Origin: Pyxicephalus adspersus
Taxonomy: Eukaryota > Chordata > Amphibia > Anura > Pyxicephalidae
Direction: 5' to 3'
NCBI RefSeq assembly: GCF_032062135.1
Contig: NC_092859.1
Coordinates: 92,358,415 to 92,422,414 of the forward strand
Length of the DNA stretch: 64,000 nucleotides
In this document: piece after piece, positions 52,181-62,539 of the stretch
Layout of the letters: every line of letters starts with the position of its first letter
How positions within the stretch are numbered: the first letter of the stretch is position 1
Program-made: the position numbers and the translations under genes
Notes under the pieces: model-generated
Databases searched by the model: none
Told to the model about the DNA's origin: nothing
What the model saw: only the letters and a program-made list of their open reading frames with translations

Positions 52181-52390
52181 CCGGCCCCTGGAGGCTGACA
52201 GCTAATACATAGGACAGCGCTGGCTCACCCATACACAGCCAGAAGTGGGCGGGGACATCGGCCCGGCTGTCACTCGGTACGATCAGCTGGGTGGCCTGAC
52301 TCTCAGCAGGCCTCCTCCTCTGTCACGTGACTCCCTGTCAGACTAAGGCGAGCCGGAAGAGACAGAAAACCCCCAGCGCGTTTACACTGT
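52181..52390 (-). promoter_or_regulatory. pnpla8: pnpla8 promoter region and probable non-coding first exon
   Basis: This is a locally GC- and CpG-rich patch in AT-rich surroundings, about 3.8 kb upstream of the first coding exon, which begins with a splice acceptor and so needs an upstream exon. A strong minus-strand donor, GGCCGG|GTGAGT, lies at 52181/52180; a second candidate (GTGAGC) is at 52229-52224. Motifs seen: GGGCGGGG (Sp1 type) at 52247-52254, the palindrome GTCACGTGAC at 52322-52331, and CCGGAAG (ETS type) at 52353-52359. There is no TATA box. The transcription start was not determined. The patch could also serve a plus-strand transcript. Confidence 0.5.
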
Positions 52391-53141
52391 GCTCAGGCTG
52401 TGTTTAACGTGCAGAGATATGGGAATAATAATATGCTCATTATTGACCATTATTTACTACATATTTACATTAGTTATATTGTAAACTGTATATAATAATT
52501 ATAATTCTCAGCACAAAGGTATAATTTATTACCTAGGGCCTGTGCCAAAGGTAAGGTAAACATAGGACATCTGCACTGCCTAAGAAATAAATTCTCCAGG
52601 CCTGTAGGGGGCAGTGTCCTGACCCGGAGTTACCTGGGTCAGGTTGGGGTGCAGGTTATGGGCCCATATAATGAGGTCAGCTGACTCCTTTAATATACTG
52701 GGTGACCGGGGTGTTCTATCAATGGTTTTTTCTTCCTTGCTGTACAAACATATGACAAGTAATCATACCACAGCCCATGTGTTCCAAGCACAGGGAGGTC
52801 CAATAAATATTAGCGATGTTCTGGCCGGGGCCCATGTATCTTTGGCAGTGAGATTGGCACCCAGCTGGTTTGAGTCTCCAGGAAGCAGTCTGAGGATTTC
52901 ATTTTTAAATTTAAAGCAGATCTGAAAAACTAAAATCTTCAATTTCAAAATTGGTCTTCAATCTCTTTCATTTATCAACTTCTGTTAAAATTATTTCCAA
53001 AGATCCATCCATGAAGGCTTTTTTAAGAATTTTCTGTAACAGGGTGACAACTATCTACCAGTTTCCCTACACCGGTGTCACCCAGCACATTTGCCTCTGA
53101 CAAAGACTAACATGGAGCATCTACACTATCTGGAACAGAAA

Positions 53142-53340
53142 GCCTGATTTGTGAAAGCTCTCCGAGACTGGAGAAGATTGACTGTCATGGGAGAACCTGG
53201 GTGATCCAGCAAACCTGGAATGGGTTTCTCCATATACAGATACATATATACCAGATACATTTCAGGTTTGCTGGATCACCCGGGTTCTCCCATGATGATT
53301 TTTTCTGCTCCAGTCTTGGAGAGCTCTATTAAATCAGGTC
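53142..53340. mobile_element. Fold-back (hairpin) miniature element with ~80-bp arms
   Basis: The left arm, 53142-53220, contains CCTGATTTGTGAAAGCTCTC and GGGTGATCCAGCAAACCTGG. The right arm, 53261-53340, is its inverse (CAGGTTTGCTGGATCACCCG, GGAGAGCTCTATTAAATCAG). The loop is about 40 bp and A/T-rich. No coding sequence. Confidence 0.85.
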
Positions 53341-53349
53341 TATTGCGAT

Positions 53350-53515
53350 GACCTGTTATTATTAATATTATTATTAATAAGAAGAAGAAGCAGGATTTAT
53401 AAAGCGCCAACATATTACATTAAATAGGGGTTGCAAGTGACAGACGAATACTGACAGTGACACAGTAGGAGAGGATCCTGCCCCAAAGAGCTTACAATCT
53501 AGAAGGGGGGGGGGG
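53350..53515 (-). mobile_element. LINE2-like 3' tail copy
   Basis: (ATT)n/(GAA)n tail at 53355-53390, then TTTATAAAGCGCCAACATAT, a deletion of the CAGCGCTG block, TTAAATAGGGGTTGCAAGTG and AAGAGCTTACAATCTAGAAG, followed by a G run. It abuts the fold-back element at 53142-53340. Confidence 0.75.
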
Positions 53516-56500
53516 AGTAACACACAATAGGAATTGCACCCTAATGTCTCTAAAGTCCTCCATTCTTACTTCCCAGTCGTCTCTTTTTCTGGGTTAAAAT
53601 GCAGTAGGAGGTACCAACTCTGGTTTTGTTTTATATTTTTAGGCCTGAACAAGCTTTACCTCCAGATAGCACCCATGTGCCAGTGAGTAGGACCATTAGG
53701 GGGCTTGGCAGTGCCATGATGTCTACATTCCACATGAGCTGCACACAAGTTTGAAATAGAAGAAGAATACATCTCCCCCAAGACTGAGTGTCCACCAGGC
53801 AGTGAATGGGCACCATTCCCTCTTCTCTTGTGTTTCAGTCATGTGATTGTTCCTCAATAAAAATCTGACAGAGGTTCATTATACCAAGTTCACCAAAAAT
53901 GACTTTGCTGCTGCCTAAAAAGATTAAAAAACAATCCTTGAAAGAAAGACTGGAAATGCATCAGGTCTGCAATATTATTGAGCAATGATAGCTTTTTGTA
54001 TGCCTAGGGAGAATGTGAATTATAAAACACCTACCTCCAATGCTATGGTGAGGAGGAGATGAGAAGGTGTTCTGTAGTCCTATCCTAGGTTATTCCTCCA
54101 TACATACAGTATGATGGGTAAGCATTGTCACTCTAGGACAGGGTGTTCCTGACTGGATCTAATGCAACCGTCACTTCTAAGCACAAGTGCTATAGGTAAT
54201 GAAACATATTAGGTTCTTGGGATTGATCCTATTGCATTCTTCCCTATTGGCTGTAACTCACTGGGAACTTCACTTCATCTCGCTCCTTTCCATGGTGTTG
54301 AGTCAGCATGTGCCCAGTGTGAAGTGCAGGTAGATGCAGCTGCTAGTTGCCAGTTTGCTCATGTATTGTCAGAGCGCCGCTCTCAGTCAGTCAGGTACCT
54401 GTGGGTGGTGTGCAGGAGCAGTGCTGGGAATAGTATACTTATAGGAATTATATTGTAGGTTCTATAGATTTTGGTGTATTAGAAAGATAGATTTGCAATT
54501 TATTTTGAGCCTGGATATGGTTTCCTATGGCCAAATTGGTTGTAAAGAAAATCCCCATATTTGGTATTTGGACATTGGCAAATTTGTTCAATATATACTC
54601 TAAGTAGGCTCAAATTTAATGTAATCACATTCTTTAAAGAACCCCAATATGCAGTAGCCATACCCATGTTTGCCACATTAACTGACCATAGTACCACCTT
54701 TATATTCTGGACCTAAAGCCACCAGTGCATCTGGCAGCTTATCTTAATTTAAATGCAATCATAGCTATCATTTCACTCAGAGCTCTGACACACAGCATGC
54801 GTGCCAGTCATATAGTGTGCTAAGTTCATTTCAAAGGGCGCTCCATAATAATTCTGCTTTGAAAATCAGCAGTCAGGTAGGTCTTTATTGCTTTATTTTT
54901 TTATTTTAGTGGAGAAGGGACATTGCCTGACTTTCTTTAATAAAGGATCTGCCTGGTCACAATTTTATCATTTTTAGCTATAGTTCCTCTTTAAGACAGT
55001 GTAGCTCTGATGCACATGCCTTGCAGTGTTACACAACATTGAAGTGACTATTGTGGTGCACTGGTTCAAAAACTGTCAGAATTTAGTCAATTCTTGCCTG
55101 TCGCTGCCAGCTCAAATAATTGGGCTGCCTCAACACAATACATATTTACATGTGACACAACATGCGTTAATTTAATAGATCTAACTGAGCCCCCCTTTTT
55201 TTTGCTCTAACCTATATTAGTGGTGCATTTAAACAGCTTAAACAAAAAAAATGGTCCAGATGGCACTGTTAAAAGCTTAAAATAGGTGACTGCATTCCTG
55301 TATAAATGTCTCTTTATATTTTTATAATTGCTATTTGGACTCCATGTTGTTCCCATTGAATAATACACTTTTTATGACAATACACCAAATAAATATGAAA
55401 AAAAGGAAAAAAAAATATTTGGTTTATTACTCCTCTGTTTACAGTAACAGCAAGTAGTAACCCTTCTCCCCTCAGAAAAAAAGCTTGTATCTTTTTCCTA
55501 TCCACCCTTGCATCCAATATCCTTGATGTTCTTCGTACTTTCTTTAGAAAGTCAGTTAATTGTGTTCTGTGCTAGTAAATGTATTAGTAACCTAAGATAT
55601 CATTATTATGCTTCTCCACATTTTTGTTACTGTAATGAGAAATTGACGTGCACTTTCTAATAAATGGTACAGCAATGTTCTTATAGCTCTGCTTTAAAAG
55701 CAATTTATGATCTGGATGTTTAGCAGAGAAAGATTGAAACACAAACAATTGAAGCTTTTTAGTACTTCATATAATTTATAGAGAAGTGAAATGATGTGAG
55801 ATCTGTGATATTATAGGAAAAGCTCTTTCCTGGAAAACACCAAATTTGTTGTTTCTTAGAAAGGTAATGAAGAATTCTAGGCAAGGAATACATTTTACAA
55901 TACATATTGCAGATATACATAAACCCAGATCATATATAAATGCATATATGCATATCAGATGCATATATAAATTCTATGGAGTCATTTACAAAGACTACCT
56001 AAAGAGTTATTAAAAAAATAATAGTAGATAAGTAGATTTTCTGGTCCCATACAACATTTATCGTGACATAATTTTTCACTAAGTTCCCTGTTTTGCTCAC
56101 ACACACCGTGAACATCAGAGATCGACCTCCATGCTTCACAGTAGGGCTGGTGTACTTTTCATCATAAGCCTTGTTGCATTCTCTCGAAACAAAATGTTAA
56201 AAGTTGTAAGCATATAGTTCAATTTTGGTCTCAGAGGAGGTAAAGCTTGTTCCTTTTCTTAATTTGTACAATTCAGCAACTGGTCAAAGGTTCATTGGCA
56301 GTTCTTTTGCTTTACACTATGGCTCGATATCCAGCAAAGCCAGTGCTTCTCTGACTGAATTTAAATAAACTGTTTATACACAGACAGCTTCAATGTATAC
56401 TGTCACACTGCCTGCAGGTAGTAGACACAGCCCGGGGATGTAGAGCTTCTTATAAGGGCAGGTGCTATTTTAGTCTCAGCAGTAAAGGTGGCTGGTGCTG

Positions 56501-57463
56501 TGACTTTGCTCCAACGTCCTTGTCATTCAGTGTTTGTACACTATTGCTATTTTGCTATGACCGTTTGACTTGACTTAGAATATGCTTTGCCTGACACCTA
56601 CCCTGACCTTTCACCTGGGTCTTCGACTACACCTGTGTGCTGCCAGCTCTGACCACTTCTCACCGTGGCCTCTCTCTCTCAACTCCCTGTCTTCACACCA
56701 AAGCCTTTCCATACTTGCTCTTCCAGTAGAGTGACCCCTTGGGCGAAGACCTGGTAACACCTTGCAAGGATCCCAGCAGCCTCTAATGCTATGGGCCCAT
56801 CACCTTTTGCAGGATGCCCTGGTTAGAACTAGGTGTCACTTATACTCCGTACCTTGGGTGGTTCCATGCTACCTGCCTGAAGAGACAAGGACTGAATGTT
56901 ATGTGTGCAGTGAATACAGTGAGAAGGTTTAAACCCAAATGGGTTACGACAATCAATGTGATGGAGCAACAGCCAGTATTCACCTTGGTGCAATGCATTT
57001 GCTGCAAATCATTAATATACTAAGAAGTCTTCTTTCTCATTTCTACAGTTAGAAGGTATGGGTAATGTTGCACTGTGCAGTGTCCCAATTCTGCTCATGT
57101 TTTGTCACCCTGTTAGATGGAGACTACAACTGGCCATCAACAGTGCGGCTACCAACAGCCTGCAGAAGCTCAGCACAGCACTGATGTGCAATTAAGGTGT
57201 TAAAAAAGGTGAAAATGTTTATAAAAAACAAAAGAAACGTGTTCATGATACACAGTGTAATAATAAATCAAAATAGGGTTTGCAGCTTGCACATTGATAT
57301 ATATTTGTAATAACTTTCTCCCCATCTAACTACACAAAAAAAAAAGTAAATGACGGCTATAGTTAATTCCTGGAAATGGTCAAAAGGGGATGAGCAGCAC
57401 AGAGTGTATTTAGTCATAGCAGCCTGCTAAATATTTATTCCAGCAAAGCTTTCCAATGAATGA
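53516..57463. other. Intergenic region upstream of the V2-type receptor
   Basis: No gene seen. A Tc1-like fragment lies at 56.1-56.3 kb. The C/T-rich stretch at 56570-56830 (repeated CTGACC, CCTGACAC, CCTGCC blocks) has repeat-like composition but no recognisable ends. The receptor promoter is presumably just above 57.46 kb, but no core motif is convincing. Confidence 0.5.
56095..56300 (-). mobile_element. Short Tc1-like fragment
   Basis: The sequence around 56125-56190 (CCTCCATGCTTCACAGTAGG, GTGTACTTTTCATCATAAGC) resembles the segment of Tc1-like elements encoding the region after the first catalytic Asp, read on the minus strand. No ends were found. About 1.2 kb upstream of the receptor start. 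Confidence 0.45.
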
Positions 57464-57523
57464 ATGTTTCTATCACTTTACTCTCAAATCAATATTAGAA
57501 AGACTTGGGGTCCTAAACCTTCA

Positions 57524-58454
57524 ATGGCACACTTTTCTATGATGAAGAACCTTTCTTGTCATTTTAAAGAAAATCTCAATTCTTCAGAGAATGGTTTTCA
57601 AAACTATGAAAAAAACACAAGAAATGAGTCAGAAGTAGCTAGCTGGTCTGAGAGAGACAAACAGTTGGCTTATACTGAAATATCCATGCTTGGGATCATT
57701 TTTATGGCAGCCATGGTTGTAAATGTAATGATCATTTTGGTTTTGTGGAACAGGAGGAAGAATTTGTCACGGATGTACGTGTTTATGCTTCACTTAAGCT
57801 TGGCTGACTTATTTGTGGCATTTTTTCAAGTTCTTCCACAACTGATGTGGGATATTACAGATGTCTTCATTGGCCCGGACCCACTGTGTCGTATCATTAA
57901 GTTTTTACAATTGGTTGGAATGTTTGCCTCTATGTACATGATAGTGGCAATGACCGTGGATAGGTTTCAAGCCATTTGCTACCCCATAGTCATATATCAA
58001 AAGAGAAGAGCTCTTTGGAACACTGCAGTCTGCACAAGCTGCGCAATTTCTTTTATTTTCAGTATTCCCCAGGCTTTTATTTTCTCTAAGACAGAGATTG
58101 CTCCTGGCATCTTTGAATGCTGGGCACTGTTCACGGAACCTTGGGGATTAAAAGCATACGTGACCTGGATTGGTATAGCCATTTTCTTCTTTCCAGTTGC
58201 CATACTTATTGCATGCCAAATTAGAATTTGCAAAACTATCAAAAACAATGTATGCATGAAGCAACGGAAAGAATTTGTAAAGTCATGTCCACTGAAAGCT
58301 GTATTGAACCAGGCAAGGAACACTGGCAGTATATCAAAAGCCAGGATTAAGACAGTTAGAATGACTGTAGTCACTGTTGCTTCCTATATCCTGTGTTGGG
58401 CTCCGTTCTTTATTGTACAAATGTGGGCTGCATGGTCTACAGCTCCTCCAAAAG
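57524..58454 (+). CDS. V2-type receptor exon 1 (N-terminus to TM6)
   Basis: Open from 57464 to the donor at 58455. It encodes the extracellular N-terminus, TM1-TM6 and a long third intracellular loop rich in Lys/Arg. The reading frame runs 24 nt past the donor (KDSLMFL then stop) and that part is intronic. Confidence 0.9.
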
Positions 58455-59291
58455 GTAAGGATTCATTGATGTTTCTATAAAAAAAAAAAAAATATCAAAA
58501 GCTTTCATAATTTATGTTTATAAAACAACACTACATGCGTATATGTATAAAAAAAAACTAGGTTAAAGCAAGAATATTTTAGGTTTGTCAGCTAAAAATT
58601 TAAATAAAAAAATAGGCTAAGTATAGCCAAGAATATGCCATTTAAAGCCCCACCAATTTTTCAAGTTAATATTTAAGAAATTGAATATAGTATTATGACC
58701 CTAAACCTGAAACTTACTTGCAAGGAAGGGGGATCAGGAACTAAGCCTTTTTTTAACACAATCACTTCATTTCAGGGGCTCAAAAGTANNNNNNNNNNNN
58801 NNNNNNNNNNNTATGTCATTATCAATTAAGCAGATAAAAGGCCTGGAGTTGATTTGAGCAAGTTATGTGCATGAAAAAAAGGTTTCTTGTGAATAAAATT
58901 GATTTTAAAGGATCTATTTTATGATTTTAATATTTTGTATTATATTTCAGGTGCTCTATTTACAATTCTAATGCTTCTGGGAAACCTGAACAGCTGTGTC
59001 AATCCATGGATATATACCCGTATGTATTTTTGTGGTCATATTTCAAGCTGTAAAAAACAATTAACTTACTTCACACAATATATCTCATCTCATGGGGAAT
59101 TTGTCATAACAAGCTACTTTAATGTAAGAACCAAGGAATTAGACGTCAGAGGTACTATTGTGAAGAGGTGGAATTTTAACCGAGCAAGCTACACGTTTGC
59201 CATTCAAAGGATGACTGATACATGTAGGAGACAGAAATGCTACTTTAGAAGAAGGGGCTATATCATGAAAGAAGGACCAAAATGGAGCTAA
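57524..59291 (+). CDS. Vasotocin/vasopressin receptor, V2 type (V2B-like), two exons
   Basis: Exons 57524-58454 and 58951-59291 join in phase 1 (CCAAAAG|GTAAGG, TATATTTCAG|GTGCT) to give 423 residues. This is a class A G-protein-coupled receptor. TM1 is about 54-75, LSLAD with Asp95 is in TM2, Cys122 and Cys199 form the expected disulfide, the TM3 end reads VDRF (146-148), CWAPFFIVQMW (291-301) is in TM6, and NPWIY (328-332) is in TM7. N-glycosylation sequons are at N9, N19 and N34. The FFIVQMW and LGNLNSCVNPWIY signatures are those of the oxytocin/vasopressin receptor family; NSCVNPW rather than NSCCNPW, and SKARIKTVRMT before TM6, favour the V2 group. The intron after TM6 is conserved in the family. 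Start choice is uncertain: in-frame ATGs also occur at 57464, 57539 and 57542. The family binds vasotocin; V2 types couple to Gs and cAMP. Confidence 0.88.
58736..58865. mobile_element. Tc1-like terminal fragment in the receptor intron
   Basis: The left side (AACACAATCACTTCATTTCA) matches 22015-22050 of the full element. The right side (TATGTCATTATCAATTAAG, CCTGGAGTTGATTTGAG) matches its sub-terminal sequence around 23170-23215 in reverse complement. It is interrupted by the N run and belongs to the same family as the copies at 21.8, 31.7 and 48.6 kb. Confidence 0.75.
58789..58811. other. Assembly gap (23 N) within the receptor intron
   Basis: A run of N lies inside a Tc1-like terminal fragment. 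The matching part of the complete copy at 21841-23420 has roughly 60 bp between the two gap edges, so the true gap is probably larger than 23. Confidence 0.95.
58951..59291 (+). CDS. V2-type receptor exon 2 (TM7 and C-terminal tail)
   Basis: The acceptor TTGTATTATATTTCAG ends at 58950. The exon encodes GALFTILMLLGNLNSCVNPW then IYTRMYFCGH, and a cytoplasmic tail of about 90 residues that is rich in basic and aromatic residues and ends KEGPKWS. The tail is longer and more basic than in mammalian V2 and has no CC palmitoylation pair, only single cysteines at the helix 8 position. Confidence 0.88.
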
Positions 59292-59751
59292 CCATTTCTT
59301 CAATGTCTTAGCCAGCATTAAAAGATAAATGTTACAACTCCTCCTGTATTATCCCGAGCCTGCCTTTAGGAAGTAGGCTGTGTAGTTTTGATGAAAACAC
59401 TAACTCTAAAGTCATTTTGGGTCCTTGAGTCCAAGGAAGAACATTGTCTGGGAGAATTAAAAGACCTTACAGAGTGATCTTGGTATGACAAAACACATTT
59501 TTTACAACCAGATACACAATACCAATGATCAACACAATGCATTCCAATGTCACAATCATACATGTTCTCCAAAACAAAACCAGTACAGATTGTATCTCTC
59601 AAATTTAAAACGAAAATGGTAAAAATAGTAACCTGTTACCTACTGTTTGTACACATTGTGCAAACCTAAAAGGGGTTGCACAATAGCACAATAGCACAAT
59701 ATATGTAGACAGGAAGTATTAATGCACCAGAATACTCCAGACCTTCACCTG

Positions 59752-59757
59752 AATAAA
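59752..59757 (+). terminator. Candidate polyadenylation signal of the V2-type receptor
   Basis: AATAAA lies 461 nt after the stop codon, in otherwise unremarkable 3' sequence. Functional use is inferred from position only. Confidence 0.3.
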
Positions 59758-60266
59758 TGGTAATTTTATTTATTCACAACAATCCGGAGCATTGACACTT
59801 CCATACACCAAGCACAACATTTTGTTTCCCAAACAAAATATTGTTGGCCAACACAAGTTTTTTTTTTTTTGCAAGTTCCCAAAACAAATGGCTATAACCA
59901 GCTGTTTTCAATAGTTTATCCATGTTGCTAGAGAAGTAATCTAAGCATTAGTAATGTAAATATATAAAGAAGTAGTTAAGCATACTCAAGGGAAAAGATT
60001 ATACACACATTGTAGTATTGCATTTCCCTGAACTAAAACACTTCCCAGCCCTACCTTGAAAAATCACTGCTCCTGAAAGTGTCAGCTCCTATGATCCTGC
60101 ATTACACCTGCAGGCAGTTTTCACATTAAAAAATTATTGAGAAGCATCAATAAACCAAATATATACATGAACTATATTTTATTTATAGGGTGATTACTGG
60201 CTAAAAGCTCTACCAGCTGTTCCAAAAATTGGTTGCATCAGGTCTTTTCCCTTGTCCCTCAACATA

Positions 60267-61624
60267 CAGTGAGGGAAAGAAGTATTTGATCCCCTTCTGA
60301 TTTTGGACGTCTGACAAAGAAATGACTAGTCTATAATTCTAATGGTAGGTTTATTGTAGCTGTGAGAGACAGAATAACAACAAAAGAACCCTTAAAACCC
60401 AGTGCTCAAAAGTTGGAGCATTGTAATGAGTGAAATAAGTATTTGATCCCCTAACAACCAGCAAGATTTTAGGCTCCCAGGTGTCTTCCCTGTATGCAGG
60501 AGATTGGGAGCACCCTCTGTAAGGGAGTGCTCCTAATCCAAGCTTGTTACAGTACCTGTATAAAAGACACCAGTCCACAGAAGCAATCAATCAATCAGAT
60601 TCCAAACTAGCCACCATGGCCAAGACCAAATAGCTGTCTAAGGATGTCAGGGACAAGATTGTGGACCTACAAAAGGCTGGACTGGGCTACAAGACTATCG
60701 CCAGGTAGCTTGGTGAGAAGGTGACAACAATAGGCGCGATAATTCACAAATGGAAGAAACACAAAATAACTGTCAATCTCCCTCGGTCTGGGGCTCCATG
60801 CAAGATCTCCCCTTGTGGAGTTATAATGATTATGGGAACGGTGACAAAGCAGCCCAGAACTACAGGGGGGGAACTTGTCAATCTCAGGGCAGCTGGGACC
60901 ATAGTCACCATGAAAACAATTGATAACACACTGCCCCGTGAAGGCCTGAAATCTTGCAGAGCCCACAAAGGCCCCCTGCTCAAGACAGCACATGTACAGA
61001 CAGTTGCTGTCAGACATGTGCAGTTTGCCAATGAACATCTAAATGATCCAGAGGAAAACTGGGTGAAAATATTGTGGTCAGATGGGACCAAAATTGACTC
61101 TTTGGCATCAACATAACTCGCCAGATTTGGAGGAGGAGGAGGAGGAATGCTGCCTATGACCCCAAGAACACCATCCCCACTGTCAAACATGGAGGTGGAC
61201 ACATTTTTTGGGGTATTTTTCTGCAAAGGGTAACAGGACACCTTCACTGCATCGAAGGGACTATGGACGGGGCCATGTACTGTCAAATCTTGGGTGAGCA
61301 CCTCCTTCCCTCATCCAGCATGACAATGACCCAAAACACACGGCCATGTCAACAAAGGAGTGGCTCAAGAAGAAGCACATGAAGGTCCTGGAGTGGCCTA
61401 GCCAGTCTCCAGACTGGTGGATGGATGATCAAATATCTATTTCACTCATTACAATGCACAGCAAGCTCTGACTTTAGAGCACTGGGTTTTGAGGGTTCTT
61501 TTGTTGTTATTCTGTCTTTCACACCTACAATAAACCTACCATTACAAATATAGACTGGTCATTTCTTTGTCACAGGGCGAACATACAAAAACAGCAGGGG
61601 ATCAAATACTTCTTTCCCTCACTG
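60267..61624 (+). mobile_element. Second Tc1/mariner-like family, 1358-bp defective copy
   Basis: Terminal inverted repeats CAGTGAGGGAAAGAAGTATT and the reverse complement AATACTTCTTTCCCTCACTG, with TA duplications at 60265-60266 and 61625-61626. Sub-terminal inverted blocks (ACAAAGAAATGA, AGACTGGTCATTTCTTTGT) continue the repeat inward. The transposase reads on the plus strand. The sequence differs from the 21.8-kb family throughout, so it is a separate invasion. Confidence 0.93.
60616..61440 (+). pseudogene. Tc1-like transposase, inactivated
   Basis: ATG in a good context (CCACCATGG) at 60616, followed by MAKTK, stop TAG at 60631-60633, LSKDVRDKIVDLQKAGLGYK, a second TAG at 60706-60708, and then an open stretch. 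Readable blocks: [16 protein letters not shown] (paired-like linker), [13 protein letters not shown] (first catalytic Asp kept), [19 protein letters not shown] (second Asp kept), LEWPSQSPD. Sequence is lost directly after SPD, removing the LNPIE segment and so the third acidic residue. A frameshift follows [13 protein letters not shown]. Cannot be functional. Confidence 0.9.
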
Positions 61625-61889
61625 TATATCTGGGGGTATGAATGCTAGTTCCTACATCAACCCCATTCAGAGAATATTGTTTCCCTAAAATTGTTGCAAT
61701 TCAACTGATTTGGACACAAGTTTATAAAAAAAGTATAACCTAGAAATTCCAGGGGTATGCAACTAAATAAATCAAGGCCCAGAAATTAAGTTAAAAGGCG
61801 AGATTTTTTTCTTCACTTTTGGGGAAAAAGGGAACCTGTGGAAACAATGACTTTAAAAACACACACAAAAATTATTAAAATACACAGTT

Positions 61890-62345
61890 TGGCCAAAACA
61901 AAAAGTCCGCTGGAGAAGCGTTATGATCTAGGGTTGCTTCAGTTGGTCAGATCTATATTTGGCAAAAGTATATGAGCAAAAGAGGAAGTCAACTGACTAC
62001 CTGAAAGACTGATTTTTTTTTTCCCTGATGGTATGAACATATTTTTAAAAAGCCAATGCCAGGATTCATGGGGCTCAAGTTGTGAAAGAATGGTTTAGGA
62101 AGCATGAGACAATATTCTCAGACATTAGTTGCCCAGCACAGAGCCCAGACCTAAAACCTATTGGGAAACCTAGAAAATTTTTGGATGCGGTAAAAAAGCC
62201 TTTATGCAGAAGTCCAACTCTCCCATTATCAATACAAAATCTTAGCAACATTAGTCTGAAAGGAAATACATGTGTGACCATAAGCTTATTAAAATGATAT
62301 CATGACAAATGCATGCAATTATCAAAGCAAAAGGTGGTTAAATGA
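61890..62345 (+). mobile_element. Tc1-like transposon remnant (third family)
   Basis: The plus-strand reading gives the 3' half of a transposase: RVMI-W-GCFSW-like DNA around 61915-61950, then [15 protein letters not shown] (62080 onward), [19 protein letters not shown] and [12 protein letters not shown]. The usual SPDLNPIENLWD is altered (N to K and E to G), and frameshifts are present. No clear terminal repeats remain. It is decayed but recognisable. Confidence 0.7.
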
Positions 62346-62539
62346 AATATTATGGTCTGGGACTTTTTTTAGGGCAGGAACTATATTGTCCATACAAGTA
62401 CTATGGACATACAGTAGTAGGGAAATTATATACTATATATTTTCTTTTTTTTTTTTTTTTGTGGGGGGGGGGGGGACTTGCTATTTTTCTTCTCTGCTCC
62501 CAATCTAGTACTAGGCTACCCAAGAAATTTGTATAGTGG

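Noticed and set aside
56410..56830. Possible solo LTR of a retroelement
   Set aside because: C/T-rich, repeat-like composition, but no paired TG...CA ends or target duplication could be defined.
52400..57463. THAP5 or DNAJB9, which flank PNPLA8 in mammals
   Set aside because: No THAP zinc finger or J-domain (HPD) frame was found between pnpla8 and the receptor.
57997..58374. 125-codon minus-strand frame
   Set aside because: Antisense of receptor exon 1.
60744..61301. 185-codon minus-strand frame
   Set aside because: Antisense of the Tc1-like copy at 60.3-61.6 kb.
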